NCBI GenBank assembly: GCA_945868845.1
Contig: CAMBMS010000013.1
Location: forward strand, 1 to 64,000
DNA: 64,000 nucleotides
From: Asaia bogorensis
Lineage (GTDB): Bacteria > Pseudomonadota > Alphaproteobacteria > Acetobacterales > Acetobacteraceae
Direction of reading: 5' to 3'
Numbering within the stretch: position 1 is the first letter of the stretch; each line of letters begins with the position of its first letter. The notes beneath the pieces are model-generated. The model had not been told where the DNA came from and did no database searches. It saw only the letters and a list, made by a program, of their open reading frames with translations. Below, one piece after another: positions 9,142 through 17,986 of this stretch. The translations under genes were made by a program, and so were the position numbers.

Positions 9142-10038
9142 TCATCCCCCCGGCACCACCCCCGACGGTAGGTTTTCGATGTGGGCGCAGATGTCGCGTG
9201 GGCGGGTGAGCCAGACTTGCTCGCGCTGGTTCAGGATGTGCTGCAGGGCGCGACGCAAATGGCGGATGCGGTAGGGGCGCCCGATGGCGAAGGGATGCAG
9301 GGAAATCGGGCAGACCAAAGGCTGGCCGGCGGATTGTTTCTTCATTTCCTCAAACTGGTCCACCAGCATGTCGGCGAATTCTTCCGAGGTGTAGTGGAAC
9401 CAGACTAGCCCGCGATTGTCGTTGGCTTCGATCGGATAGGGCATCGCCAGGATGCGCCCCTTCCGGGTCTTTAGCCACACCGGCTGGTCGTCCATCGTCC
9501 AGTCCATGATGTAGCGGTAGCCGGCTTCCTGCAGCAGGTCCGGGGTGACGGCGGAGTTTGATAGCCAGGGCGACATCCAGCCCACTGGCGGGGCGCCTTC
9601 TCGGCGCGTGATGGTGTCCGTCACGCGCTGGATCAGTGCGCGTTCCTCGGCCTCGCGCAGATGGCCCTGTTCCTCGGAATTGGTCTCGCCATGGCCGAGG
9701 ATTTCGTCGCCGCGGGCCCGCAGTTTTTCTGGGATGTCCGGGCACATGTCGTAGATGGCGGTGTTCATCTGAGCCTCAATTGGGATGTCGAGTTCGTCGA
9801 ACAGATCGAACAGGCGCCACATGCCGACGCGGTTGCCGTAGTCGCGCCAGGAGAACACCGAATGGCTAAGCGCCTGATCCGGCGGGGCGATGGCGGCACC
9901 CTTGCCCATGCCGAAGCTGAATGCCTCGATATTCAACGCCACATAGACGGCGAGCCGCTTGCCGGCGGGCCAGGAGTAGTCTGGGCGGCGCTTGATGTTG
10001 GAATAGTCGTAGCGGCCGTGCGTGGGCAGGATGGGCAT
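9142..10038 (-). CDS. Polysaccharide deacetylase family protein (PuuE/allantoinase-like subgroup)
   Basis: 298 aa. The N-terminus (Y-D-Y-S-N-I then R-P-D-Y-S-W-P-x-G-K-R-L-A-V-Y-V) and the G-H-G-E-T-N-S block near 116-122 are typical of the NodB-fold subgroup that includes cofactor-independent allantoinase PuuE and cyclic-imide hydrolases, not of cell-wall chitin deacetylases. There is no signal peptide, consistent with a cytoplasmic amidohydrolase role. The start ATG at 10038 is followed by a conserved N-terminal motif. Substrate is uncertain; a purine or pyrimidine-breakdown role would match the hydantoinase and carbamoylase genes elsewhere in the window. Confidence 0.87.
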   Translation of the reverse strand: MPILPTHGRYDYSNIKRRPDYSWPAGKRLAVYVALNIEAFSFGMGKGAAIAPPDQALSHSVFSWRDYGNRVGMWRLFDLFDELDIPIEAQMNTAIYDMCPDIPEKLRARGDEILGHGETNSEEQGHLREAEERALIQRVTDTITRREGAPPVGWMSPWLSNSAVTPDLLQEAGYRYIMDWTMDDQPVWLKTRKGRILAMPYPIEANDNRGLVWFHYTSEEFADMLVDQFEEMKKQSAGQPLVCPISLHPFAIGRPYRIRHLRRALQHILNQREQVWLTRPRDICAHIENLPSGVVPGG

Positions 10039-10202
10039 GGGGCGTTCTCACTCTAGGTTTGTATCGGCGCGGCAGTGGGCGCTGATCTCTCTTAATGACA
10101 TCAGCGCCGTTCCACGCGATACGCAAGGCCAGTTTGTACCTTCGGCCTAGTTATCCGCGCGCGGGACTACCAGCTCGAAGGGCATATCCCATGCAACATC
10201 CC

Positions 10203-10651
10203 ATGCAGGAGTTGCGCAAGCGGGCTGTCCAGGTCAGACATTTTTGCGATCCCAATGGGGGCTGGATGCAGTAGACGTGCCGATGCCGATGGCCGGACCG
10301 GGTAAAGTGCGGGCGTGTGTGCTCGCTTCGGGTGAGAAATATACCGACGCGACGATCCGGCAGCGCCTCGACGCCTAGACGATGTTCCACCAGCCGGCCT
10401 TCGTGACGGTTATGACGTGGTCGGGAAAATCGACTTTGGCTTATGTCCACCCGTCTGTCCCGGAGCCATCCGGCCTGGTTCCAGGGAGATCTGGAGTATT
10501 TGTTTGGCCTACTGGCGCGCGGTGCCATCCACCCACGCGTGGCCGAAAAAAATTCCCTCAAGGATGTTGCCGAGGCGCATCGCCGCTTTGAGGCGGGGAG
10601 GTCTGGAGGTCACGCCTTTGGTCTGTCCGGACCTTCCCGCGCAGAGCGGGT
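10203..10651 (+). pseudogene. Remnant of a medium-chain dehydrogenase/reductase (quinone-oxidoreductase-like)
   Basis: The plus strand carries pieces of one MDR protein in three frames. N-terminal pieces read M-Q-E-L-R-K-R-A-V-Q-V, then V-L-A-S-G-E-K-Y-T-D-A-T-I-R-Q, then G-Y-D-V-V-G-K-I. These join directly to a C-terminal piece, H-P-A-W-F-Q-G-D-L-E-Y-L-F-G-L-L-A-R-G-A, and V-A-E-A-H-R-R, ending in L-V-C-P-D-L. The nucleotide-binding middle (roughly 200 residues in relatives) is missing and there are stops and frameshifts, so this is a deletion relic. It is convergent with the SDR gene. Confidence 0.7.
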
Positions 10652-10660
10652 TGGCCTCGG

Positions 10661-11581
10661 TTACACCGGATCCCAGCTGAACACCTCCCCAGACCGATCC
10701 AGAGGCATGAAGGAATTCCGCATTGCCGGCAGCGCGATCTCGGCGATGCGCTCTGGGGTCCAGCCGGTTTCCTGGTGGATGGAGCGCACCGGGCGCGGCG
10801 AGGAGAATAGGAAAATCTCGTTATGTCGGGTACCAAACACCTGGCCCGATACATCCTTCGCCGCGTCGGAGGCGAGGAACACCGCCATCGGCGCGTTCTT
10901 CTCGGGCCCCATCTGCATGATCTTTTCGACGCGCGCCTTTTGCTCTGGCGTCTCGGCGGGGATCGAACTCGTCATCCGGCTCCAGGCAAACGGGGCGATG
11001 CAGTTGGAGCGGACATTGTAGCGCTTCATATCCAGCGCGATGGATTTGGAGAGCGCGGTGATCGCGAGCTTAGCGGCGGCGTAGTTCGCCTGACCGAAAT
11101 TACCGATCAGGCCGGAGGTGGAGGTGATGTGCACATAGGCCCCACTTTCCTGCTGGCGGAAATGCGTCGCCGCGGCGCGGGAGACAAAAAAGCTACCGTT
11201 CAGATGCACGTTGATGACAGAGGTCCAATCATCCGCCGTCATGCGATGAAAGATGGTATCGCGCAGGATGCCTGCATTGTTCACCACGATATCGATGCGC
11301 CCGAAATGGTCCATCGCCGCCTGCACGATCTTCTGCGCCGAATCCCAGCTGGCGACGGAGTCCGTGTTGATCTGCGCCTGCCCGCCGCGTTGCTCAATGA
11401 TACCCTTGGTCTGCTGCGCCGGGGTTTCCGATGCACCCTCGCCCGATAGCGAGGCGCCAATATCGTTGATGATTACCTTCGCGCCCGCATCCGCCATCAT
11501 GATAGCGATCTCGCGCCCGATGCCGCCGCCCGATCCGGACACAACGGCGACTTTATCTTCCAACATGCGGGGCTGGGTCAT
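10661..11581 (-). CDS. SDR family oxidoreductase
   Basis: 306 aa from the ATG at 11581, chosen because GGAG lies 8 bases upstream; another in-frame ATG at 11593 has no such site. The cofactor loop G-S-G-G-G-I-G is near 14-20, N-N-A-G near 100, the catalytic Ser in the I-T-S-T-S-G block and Y-A-A-A-K (Tyr-x-x-x-Lys) follow. The chain is about 50 residues longer than a minimal SDR, with a C-terminal extension like the dehydrogenase part of peroxisomal multifunctional enzyme-type or 3-hydroxyacyl-CoA dehydrogenases. A beta-oxidation-like role is a reasonable guess. Confidence 0.9.
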   Translation of the reverse strand: MTQPRMLEDKVAVVSGSGGGIGREIAIMMADAGAKVIINDIGASLSGEGASETPAQQTKGIIEQRGGQAQINTDSVASWDSAQKIVQAAMDHFGRIDIVVNNAGILRDTIFHRMTADDWTSVINVHLNGSFFVSRAAATHFRQQESGAYVHITSTSGLIGNFGQANYAAAKLAITALSKSIALDMKRYNVRSNCIAPFAWSRMTSSIPAETPEQKARVEKIMQMGPEKNAPMAVFLASDAAKDVSGQVFGTRHNEIFLFSSPRPVRSIHQETGWTPERIAEIALPAMRNSFMPLDRSGEVFSWDPV

Positions 11582-11624
11582 ACTCTTCTCCATACAAGGT
11601 CAAGCGATAGTAGCCAGCCGTGTC

Positions 11625-11924
11625 TTACGGCACGCCCTCGACGATGAACAGACGGGTATTCGCCGCCCGCTGGCGCATCTTGATGGCGGGACCATAGGAG
11701 GCGGAATGGTACCATTTCTGCGCGTCCTCCAAGCTGTCGAACGCGGCGATCACGATATTTCCGGCTGAACGTGCACCTTCCTTGCTGTCGGGCGGGTTGT
11801 TGGCAATGATGCGGCCGCCATAGGGGGCCAGGGTGGGAACGGCCTGGGTTATGTATTCCTGAAACGCGGCCGGATCGGTGATTTCCACTTCGGCGATCAC
11901 GTAAGCCAGTCTCTTGTCTGCCAT
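11625..11924 (-). CDS. DUF1330 domain-containing protein
   Basis: 99 aa, exactly the size of DUF1330 proteins, small ferredoxin-like dimeric alpha-beta barrel proteins. The start (A-Y-V-I-A-E-V-E-I-T-D), the central G-G-R-I-I-A-N-N and the F-D-S-L-E-D-A-Q-K-W-Y-H-S segment are family hallmarks. Function of the family is not established. It sits between the SDR gene and the HpcH aldolase on the same strand and may form a catabolic unit with them. Confidence 0.9.
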   Translation of the reverse strand: MADKRLAYVIAEVEITDPAAFQEYITQAVPTLAPYGGRIIANNPPDSKEGARSAGNIVIAAFDSLEDAQKWYHSASYGPAIKMRQRAANTRLFIVEGVP

Positions 11925-12010
11925 GGTCTTTCTCTTCCTAATCGAGGTCCTGGATGATTGCCTCGTGATTATTGTTTCAGCGTGTCGTGGTCCCGTGCGC
12001 TAGCACCCTC

Positions 12011-12820
12011 TCAGGGGGTTGGCACGCCAATAGATTTCAACGTTGCGTGCGCTCGATTGGCACGCGCCTTGAGCCCGTCGAGATAGGTGCTGACATCGGT
12101 GCCGGGCAGGTTCAGCACCTGGCAGCCGAGTTGCCAGTATTCCGCGATCTGCGCCTCCGTCTCCGCCGACCCACGCGCCAGCTTACCGTGCGCCTTGCAG
12201 GCCGTCACGATCCGGCGGATGGCGGTCTTAAAGGTCGGGTGTTCCAATTGGAGATGCACGCCAAGCCGCGCGCTGAGGTCCGAGTGGCCGTAGGCGATCA
12301 TGTCGATCCCCTCGACCGCGGCGATCGCCTCGACATTTTCGAGGCCTTCGAGGGTTTCGATCGCCGGGCAGACAATGATGTTGGCGTTAGCCCAGGGCGC
12401 ATACTCGCTCCCGTGCCGGGCGCCGTAGCTTTTATAGCCCGTGTGCATTCCCTGCCCGGAAATGCCACGATTGCCAATGGGGGGATATTTGGCCTCGCGC
12501 ACGATGGCGCGCGCCTCCTCGGCGTTGTCCACTTCCGAGACCTGGATACCCATGATGCCCTGGTCGAGGATGGCGGGGATGAGATGGGTGGACGATTTGT
12601 GGATCCGGACGATCGGCGATACGTCCGTGGCCTGAAACCAGCCGGCGAGATCGGCGATCGTCTCCAGATCGAAGGCGCCATGCTCGTGGTCGATCATGCA
12701 GTAGTTGAAACCGGATGCCTCGATGATCCACGGGACGCCGCGCGAGGTAAATTCCTTGAGACCGGTTCCGAGTGCCGCTCGGCCTTCGCGCACCGCGCGC
12801 CGGATGCTGTTTTCTTTCAT
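12011..12820 (-). CDS. HpcH/HpaI aldolase family protein
   Basis: 269 aa. I start at the ATG at 12820; a TTG at 12832 is in frame but sits almost on the AGGAG. The class II metal-dependent HpcH/HpaI fold is shown by D-H-E-H-G-A-F-D near 47-54 (catalytic His), the metal-site Glu in Q-V-S-E-V near 103, P-A-I-E-T-L-E-G-L near 160 and the Y-G-H-S-D-L-S motif near 185. Such enzymes split 4-hydroxy-2-oxoacids to pyruvate and an aldehyde. It is co-directional with DUF1330 and SDR genes. Confidence 0.9.
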   Translation of the reverse strand: MKENSIRRAVREGRAALGTGLKEFTSRGVPWIIEASGFNYCMIDHEHGAFDLETIADLAGWFQATDVSPIVRIHKSSTHLIPAILDQGIMGIQVSEVDNAEEARAIVREAKYPPIGNRGISGQGMHTGYKSYGARHGSEYAPWANANIIVCPAIETLEGLENVEAIAAVEGIDMIAYGHSDLSARLGVHLQLEHPTFKTAIRRIVTACKAHGKLARGSAETEAQIAEYWQLGCQVLNLPGTDVSTYLDGLKARANRAHATLKSIGVPTP

Positions 12821-13002
12821 GGACCGTTCCAAGCTCCTATCGGACGACGGCGTCTTTCAAGATCGCCTTGCCGTCCTTCCCCAATACAGACCGAAGCACT
12901 CTGGCATAATCACGCATGCGACATTGAGAAATTTGGAAGTCGGGGGCGGATTTTCCCGACAGTAGGGTTTATTGTTACCAACATGAGCCGGCCGAACTCG
13001 CT

Positions 13003-14097
13003 TCATCCAGATGCCGCTAGCAATGCCTGTGTGTCATTCCATAGCCGACGAACAAGACCCGCCGCAGGTTCCGAGGAAGCGAGCCGCGCGGATTGCCCGG
13101 CCCATGCCTGCATGCGGTCAATATCTCCGGACTTTATCGCTGCGTCGCGGATGGCCTGCGTCAGTGCCCGCTGTACTGGATAAGGGGCCGGCGTCGGCGC
13201 GGTCGGCGCATGCGCCGCCTTTACATAGGCCGTGGCGATTGAGCGCGCGAGCCGGCCGGAGAACGCCCGCGTCGGCACCGTATCCTCGGGTTGCGCTGCG
13301 CCGATTGCTGCCGCCAGGGCAGGCGCGAGTCTGGCTTCTGGTGTGCGCAGCAGGCCGGTGCCGATCTGCACCGCAGAAGCCCCGAGTAGTAACGCCGCCG
13401 CGATGGTGCGCCCATCTGCTATGCCACCAGTGGCTATAACTGGCACCCGATCCCCAACGGCGTCGACCACGGCCGGCAGTAAGGCAAACAGCCCGATCAG
13501 CGCCGTATCCGACCGGTCCGCCTCGAACGATCCCCGATGGCCGCCCGCCTCCATTCCCTGCGCGACCACGCAATCGGCGCCGGCCGCCACCGCGGCGCGC
13601 GCCTCGGCCACTGTCGTGACCGTGGCCAGCCAACGAATGCCCTTGATCTTCATCCGTGCGACGAACGCCGGCGGATAAACACCCATAATCGATGAAATCG
13701 TTGCTGGCCCAATATCGAGCATGGCTTCGCATTGCGCCGTAAAATCGATGGGCGCCACGTCCGCTACCTCCGGTGTGACAGCTGGCCCCCATTGCTCCAG
13801 AAACGCCCGCACCTTCCCTTCGTGATCAATATCACGAACTGGTGGCGGGTCCGGGATCCACAGATTGAATTGAAACGCTCCATTGGTCTGCGCACGCACT
13901 TCCGCAGCCCAGGCAAACATCGCTTGGGGTTGCATCAGCAGTGCGCCACAGCCGCCCAGGCCACCCCCATTGGCTACCGCAATCGCAAGCGAGGCCGGGC
14001 AAGCTCCCGCCATCGGAGCCATCAAAATCGGTGCGCGAATCTCGAAGTAATCACAGAATGCGCGGGCCCGCATCAACGGGGACATTACATTGGTCAT
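13003..14097 (-). CDS. Nitronate monooxygenase / 2-nitropropane dioxygenase family protein
   Basis: 364 aa. The N-terminal P-I-L-M-A-P-M-A-G and G-G-G-L-G-G-C-G blocks, the central C-V-V-A-Q-G-M-E-A-G-G-H-R-G-S flavin-phosphate/catalytic-His segment, and P-V-I-A-T-G-G-I-A-D-G plus G-A-S-A-V-Q-I-G-T are the signatures of FMN-dependent NMO-family enzymes. The reaction may be nitronate oxidation or an unrelated flavin oxidation; paralogues often have unknown substrates. It is upstream of the HpcH aldolase in the same direction with a 180-bp gap. Confidence 0.9.
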   Translation of the reverse strand: MTNVMSPLMRARAFCDYFEIRAPILMAPMAGACPASLAIAVANGGGLGGCGALLMQPQAMFAWAAEVRAQTNGAFQFNLWIPDPPPVRDIDHEGKVRAFLEQWGPAVTPEVADVAPIDFTAQCEAMLDIGPATISSIMGVYPPAFVARMKIKGIRWLATVTTVAEARAAVAAGADCVVAQGMEAGGHRGSFEADRSDTALIGLFALLPAVVDAVGDRVPVIATGGIADGRTIAAALLLGASAVQIGTGLLRTPEARLAPALAAAIGAAQPEDTVPTRAFSGRLARSIATAYVKAAHAPTAPTPAPYPVQRALTQAIRDAAIKSGDIDRMQAWAGQSARLASSEPAAGLVRRLWNDTQALLAASG

Positions 14098-14409
14098 TGT
14101 CCGTGCCTCTTATCGGCGCATGAGAGCGGCCAACCGCTATTTCGTCCGGGATTTCTCGGAAAAACGACCAATTCGGTTACCCTGAAGGCAGGATAGGCAT
14201 CGCATTGGCCGTTCTTCAAGGGTTGCCCCACCGGGAATGCGGCTGGTGCCTTGCCAACTGGTCGACAGTTGCTGTGTGAATGGAAATCTCGCCTCGCACG
14301 CCTGCATCGGGACCCACGTTTCCTTTCGGAGGTTATGCAGGGCAGAAGTTACGATTTCGTTCCTCAGCATCGGACTGGCGGCAACGGGGCCAATCTGACA
14401 ACGGGTTAA
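14098..14409. other. Intergenic region, no supportable gene
   Basis: About 310 bases between the tctC-like gene and the nitronate monooxygenase homologue, both on the minus strand. One open minus frame of 77 codons shows no family features. It probably contains the 3' end of one transcript and the promoter of none that I can define. Confidence 0.5.
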
Positions 14410-15396
14410 TCACTGGTATTTTTTCGCCCATTCCACATATTTAATCGCCTTCGTGTGCTGCACGGCAAAATAATCGGCGAAGGCCTTGCCGGTCATGATG
14501 CGCACCTCGAGTCCCACCTCCTCCATCTTGCGCATATGTTCGGAGTTCTCCATCGCTTTTTTCAGCGCGGCTTCCAAATAGGACAGGATCTCTGGCGGCA
14601 CCCCCTTCGGTGCGGCGATCCCCCGCGTCGAGTTGGAGTTGACGGTCGGGAAGCCAAGCTCCGTCGTCGTCGGAGAATTCGGCATCAGCTTCGAACGCTG
14701 CGGGTCCATAACTGCCAACACGCGCACTTCCCCGGACATTGCTCGCTTGCGCACGCTGCCGACATTGTCAAACGCTACATCGACATGCCCACCCAGGATG
14801 GCAGTGAATTGTTGGGCGGCACCATCGAAATGCACGACCCGGAACTTAACATTGGCAGCTTCTTCCAGCATCATGATCGCCAGATGATCGTCGCTGAGAA
14901 TGCCGGTGGTGCAGGCTGAGAGCTTATTCGGTTCTTTCTTCGCCGCCGCGACCAGATCGGCCAGCGTTTTGAACGGGCTGTCGGCTCGCACCCAGATCGC
15001 GCCGGGATCCAGAACCTGATTAATGACCAGCGCGAAACTATCGAGAGTAAAGGCGGCCTTACGTTCGGTATCGAGGACCATAGTGTTAAGGCCGGGCATC
15101 GTGATATAGCCGATAGTGTAGCCATCGGGCCGCGCGCGCGCGAGTTCCGTGGTCCCCAGCTGTGCCCCAGCACCCGGCTTATTGACCACGACAACCGGTT
15201 GGCCGATGTCCTTTTCCATGATCGACGCTAGGATGCGTGCACCAATATCCGTGGGACCACCGGCATTTGCGGGGACGATCAATTGGATGGAGCGGCGCGG
15301 GTAAGCTTGTGCCTGGGCTGGGGCTGGCGCGCTACCGGCAAACACGACGGGGCCAGCAGCGAGACCGGTGCCAATAAGGGTACGGCGGGATATCAT
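14410..15396 (-). CDS. tctC: Tripartite tricarboxylate transporter substrate-binding protein (Bug/TctC family)
   Basis: 328 aa from the ATG at 15396, which has GGAGG eight bases upstream and begins with a Tat-like signal (I-S-R-R-T-L-I-G-T-G) ending near A-Q-A-Q. Mature domain features of Bug proteins: Y-P-x-R-x-I-x-L-I-V-P near 35, G-G-P-T-D near 49, N-K-P-G-A-G near 72 and G-Y-T-I-G-Y near 90. It is the periplasmic receptor of a TTT system that imports carboxylates. The membrane subunits tctB and tctA lie on the opposite strand starting 220 bp away, so receptor and permease are divergently transcribed. Confidence 0.93.
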   Translation of the reverse strand: MISRRTLIGTGLAAGPVVFAGSAPAPAQAQAYPRRSIQLIVPANAGGPTDIGARILASIMEKDIGQPVVVVNKPGAGAQLGTTELARARPDGYTIGYITMPGLNTMVLDTERKAAFTLDSFALVINQVLDPGAIWVRADSPFKTLADLVAAAKKEPNKLSACTTGILSDDHLAIMMLEEAANVKFRVVHFDGAAQQFTAILGGHVDVAFDNVGSVRKRAMSGEVRVLAVMDPQRSKLMPNSPTTTELGFPTVNSNSTRGIAAPKGVPPEILSYLEAALKKAMENSEHMRKMEEVGLEVRIMTGKAFADYFAVQHTKAIKYVEWAKKYQ

Positions 15397-15617
15397 CGAC
15401 GGTCCTCCAAGTTTGTTGTTGGCCGACGTTATCGCAACCATCGCCAATAGGCCATATCTTCTTGCATCCGCAACCGGCGACACCCCTGTCGGACTAGCTA
15501 TGCCCAGCCATTGGCAGGTCTACTCACACGTCGCTATGCTTCCGAACTCAAGAACAGCTGCGGGACAAGCCGCGCTCCGGCAACCAGCACGTTGGCTGAA
15601 CAAAAGGTGGAATCCAA

Positions 15618-16091
15618 ATGCAATCTGGCATGCGCCGTGGCTGGCAGCTCACCGGGCTTGTTATGTTCCTGATCTGCCTCGTAACCTTGTGGGAATCGCT
15701 CAGCCTCTCCCTGTTCGACCGACTGGGACCGGGGTCCGGCTTTTTTCCATTTTATCTTTCCCTCATCGGAGCAGTGTTGTGCGGACTGATCATGCTTCAG
15801 GTCACCCGCGCGCCCACGGAGCCGACATCGACAGAAACTATCTTTCCACGGGGCCCCACCGCATGGCGCGCCATCGCCATCATGGGGTGCTCCATACTGG
15901 TGACCCTCCTGCTGGACTGGCTTGGCTTTCGCCTTGCCGTCATGATTTTTAGCGCCAGTCTGCTTCCTTGCCTGGGGGAAACCCGCTGGTGGGCTATCGG
16001 CCTGTTCGCCGTCGTGACGGGGTTTGGTTTGTTCCATTTATTTAACGATTGGCTGAATGTTCTGCTGCCAGTCGGCATTTTTGGGATTTAG
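15618..16091 (+). CDS. tctB: Tripartite tricarboxylate transporter TctB family small membrane subunit
   Basis: 157 aa with four hydrophobic segments (about 10-28, 44-62, 86-105, 115-150), matching TctB size and topology. The R-L-G-P-G-S-G-F-F-P stretch near 34-43 is a familiar TctB signature. It is followed by tctA after only four bases, so they form an operon. The pair needs a periplasmic TctC protein, here the divergent neighbour. Start chosen at the first Met; the Met five codons later is an alternative. Confidence 0.9.
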   Translation: MQSGMRRGWQLTGLVMFLICLVTLWESLSLSLFDRLGPGSGFFPFYLSLIGAVLCGLIMLQVTRAPTEPTSTETIFPRGPTAWRAIAIMGCSILVTLLLDWLGFRLAVMIFSASLLPCLGETRWWAIGLFAVVTGFGLFHLFNDWLNVLLPVGIFGI

Positions 16092-16095
16092 TAAT

Positions 16096-17595
16096 ATGGA
16101 CGGTTTGGAGCATTTGTTGGCCGGCTTCATTGGCGCCGCCACGGTGAGTAACCTTCTTTACTGCCTGATCGGCTGTATTCTCGGTACCTTGATCGGCGTT
16201 CTCCCCGGCCTTGGCCCGGCGGCTGGCACGGCAATCCTGATTCCCATTACTTTTAACCTCGACGCGACCGGGGCGATCATCATGCTTTGCGCCATTTATT
16301 ATGGCGCAATGTATGGCGGAACCATCACCTCAGTGCTCATCAACGTCCCGGGCGAAGCAGCATCGGTCATCACCTGTATCGACGGCCATCAGATGGCGCG
16401 GCAGGGGCGCGCGGGTGCAGCACTTGCCATTGCCGCGGTTGGCTCATTTATCGGTGGTTGTGTCGCCACCTTGGCTCTGGCATTTGTGGCTATTCCCCTG
16501 GCCAAGCTCGCGCTTGGCTTCGGCCCCGCAGAATTCTTTGCACTGATGACGGTCGGGCTTTGCCTGGTCATCGGGCTGGCTGGTAAGAATCTGGCAGCGG
16601 CCTTGCTGATGACGGTGTTTGGCTTGCTGCTGGCCATGATCGGGATCGATCCCGTGCGCGGCGCGCCGCGATTTACCGCTGGCATCCCCGATTTATTCGA
16701 CGGTATCGGCTTCGTGCCCATGGCGATGGGTCTATTTGGTATCGCTGAATTGCTGATCGCTGTAGAGCAGTACAAAGCTCAGGCTATCAAGGCCAGAATG
16801 ACGGATTTGTTCCCCCGGCGGGGTGAATGGGTGCGGTGTATCAAAGCTATCGTGCGTGGCAGCGGCATCGGCTTTGTTATGGGTTTGATTCCCGGCGTTG
16901 GCGCTGTGATTCCTACCTTCATGTCCTATGTGGTTGAAAAGCGTTTTTCCAAGAATCCGGAACGCTTCGGCAATGGGGCGATCGAGGGTGTCGCCGCGCC
17001 CGAAACCGCCAACAATGCCTATGCCAATGCATCCATGATCCCGCTCTTTGCCCTGGGTGTGCCGAGCTCCCCCACCATCGCCGTGCTCATGGGTGCGTTC
17101 ATCATCAACGGGCTGACCCCTGGGCCGTTCTTGTTCCAGGAACGGCCCGATCTTGTATGGGCGGTGATCGCGAGCTTCTTTATCGGCAATGCAATGCTGC
17201 TGGTGCTGAACCTACCTCTAGTTGGCCTGTGGGCGAAGCTACTGAGGATGCCGTTTAGCTACCTCAGCGTCGGCGTGATAATCTTCTGCATCATCGGCGC
17301 CTACAGCCTGAAGCAGACGGTATTTGATGTATGGGTCATGCTGGGCTTCGGCGCCATTGGCTATGTGCTGCGCAAGCTGGAGTTCCCGCTGGCACCTGCC
17401 ATTCTCGCCATGATTCTCGGCCCGATGATGGAAAAATCCCTACGCACAACGCTGGAGATATCGGGGGGTAGTTTCGCGATCTTCCTGGAACGCCCCGTCG
17501 CGCTGGCGTTGCTGGCGGTGCCTATCATCTTGTTTGCAGTGATTCTGCTACGACCCAAAACCTTCGAGCCGCTACGAAAAGCCGATGCTGATTAA
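16096..17595 (+). CDS. tctA: Tripartite tricarboxylate transporter permease (TctA)
   Basis: 499 aa from the ATG at 16096; the longer frame would overlap tctB for no reason. About twelve membrane segments. Conserved TctA blocks are visible: G-V-L-P-G-L-G-P-A-A-G near 35-45, Y-Y-G-A-M-Y-G-G-T-I-T-S near 75-86, the symmetry-related G-L-I-P-G-V-G-A-V-I-P near 265, and A-P-E-T-A-N-N-A near 305. It is the large proton- or sodium-coupled permease subunit of the TTT system with tctB and the divergent tctC. The cargo is probably a di- or tricarboxylate, but cannot be told from sequence. Confidence 0.95.
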   Translation: MDGLEHLLAGFIGAATVSNLLYCLIGCILGTLIGVLPGLGPAAGTAILIPITFNLDATGAIIMLCAIYYGAMYGGTITSVLINVPGEAASVITCIDGHQMARQGRAGAALAIAAVGSFIGGCVATLALAFVAIPLAKLALGFGPAEFFALMTVGLCLVIGLAGKNLAAALLMTVFGLLLAMIGIDPVRGAPRFTAGIPDLFDGIGFVPMAMGLFGIAELLIAVEQYKAQAIKARMTDLFPRRGEWVRCIKAIVRGSGIGFVMGLIPGVGAVIPTFMSYVVEKRFSKNPERFGNGAIEGVAAPETANNAYANASMIPLFALGVPSSPTIAVLMGAFIINGLTPGPFLFQERPDLVWAVIASFFIGNAMLLVLNLPLVGLWAKLLRMPFSYLSVGVIIFCIIGAYSLKQTVFDVWVMLGFGAIGYVLRKLEFPLAPAILAMILGPMMEKSLRTTLEISGGSFAIFLERPVALALLAVPIILFAVILLRPKTFEPLRKADAD

Positions 17596-17986
17596 GGAGG
17601 AAGGACCGAAGGTCGACCGTGAGGCTGGTCTTTGGCAAAGGTGGCTCCGTGAATTTGAACAGGACGATAAGGGGAGCTTCTGGTCTACAGCGAGCAAGTA
17701 TGCTGTTGAATAGGAGCGACGATGAATAAACGATCGTGCCGAAATCACGCTCCGGCTTTCAGGGCGTAAGTGGTATTCGCCGTCATTGTCGGCCGTCAGA
17801 AACTTCGAGAGAGCTTGGGTGGTTCGAGGCAGGGGGAGGCGGATGATCGTAACTCCTGAGGGGAGCGACCATGAGACGGATCTGCTCTTGTTGAGCAATT
17901 TTTGCTGTCTCAATAATTTTAATTACGGACAGGTGTGAGGGACATCTAAGTGTTAGAACCGCCTTCCGACTGACTCGCTCTCATGT
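17596..17986. other. Intergenic region, no supportable gene
   Basis: About 390 bases between the convergent tctA and amidase genes. A minus-strand open frame of 113 codons is Ser/Arg-rich and shows no family signature, which I take as chance. No strong hairpin with a T run was seen. Confidence 0.5.

Noticed and set aside
8191-9171. 326-codon plus frame
   Set aside because: Antisense to class II DAHP synthase, which has all of its signatures.
11972-13183. 403-codon open frame on the plus strand
   Set aside because: It runs antisense through the HpcH aldolase, whose catalytic motifs are all present; the plus-strand translation is Arg/Asp/Gly-rich with no family features.
14137-14370. 77-codon minus frame
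   Set aside because: No recognised features and no ribosome site; left as intergenic.
17572-17913. 113-codon minus frame after tctA
   Set aside because: Low-complexity Ser/Arg composition and no ribosome site; treated as chance.
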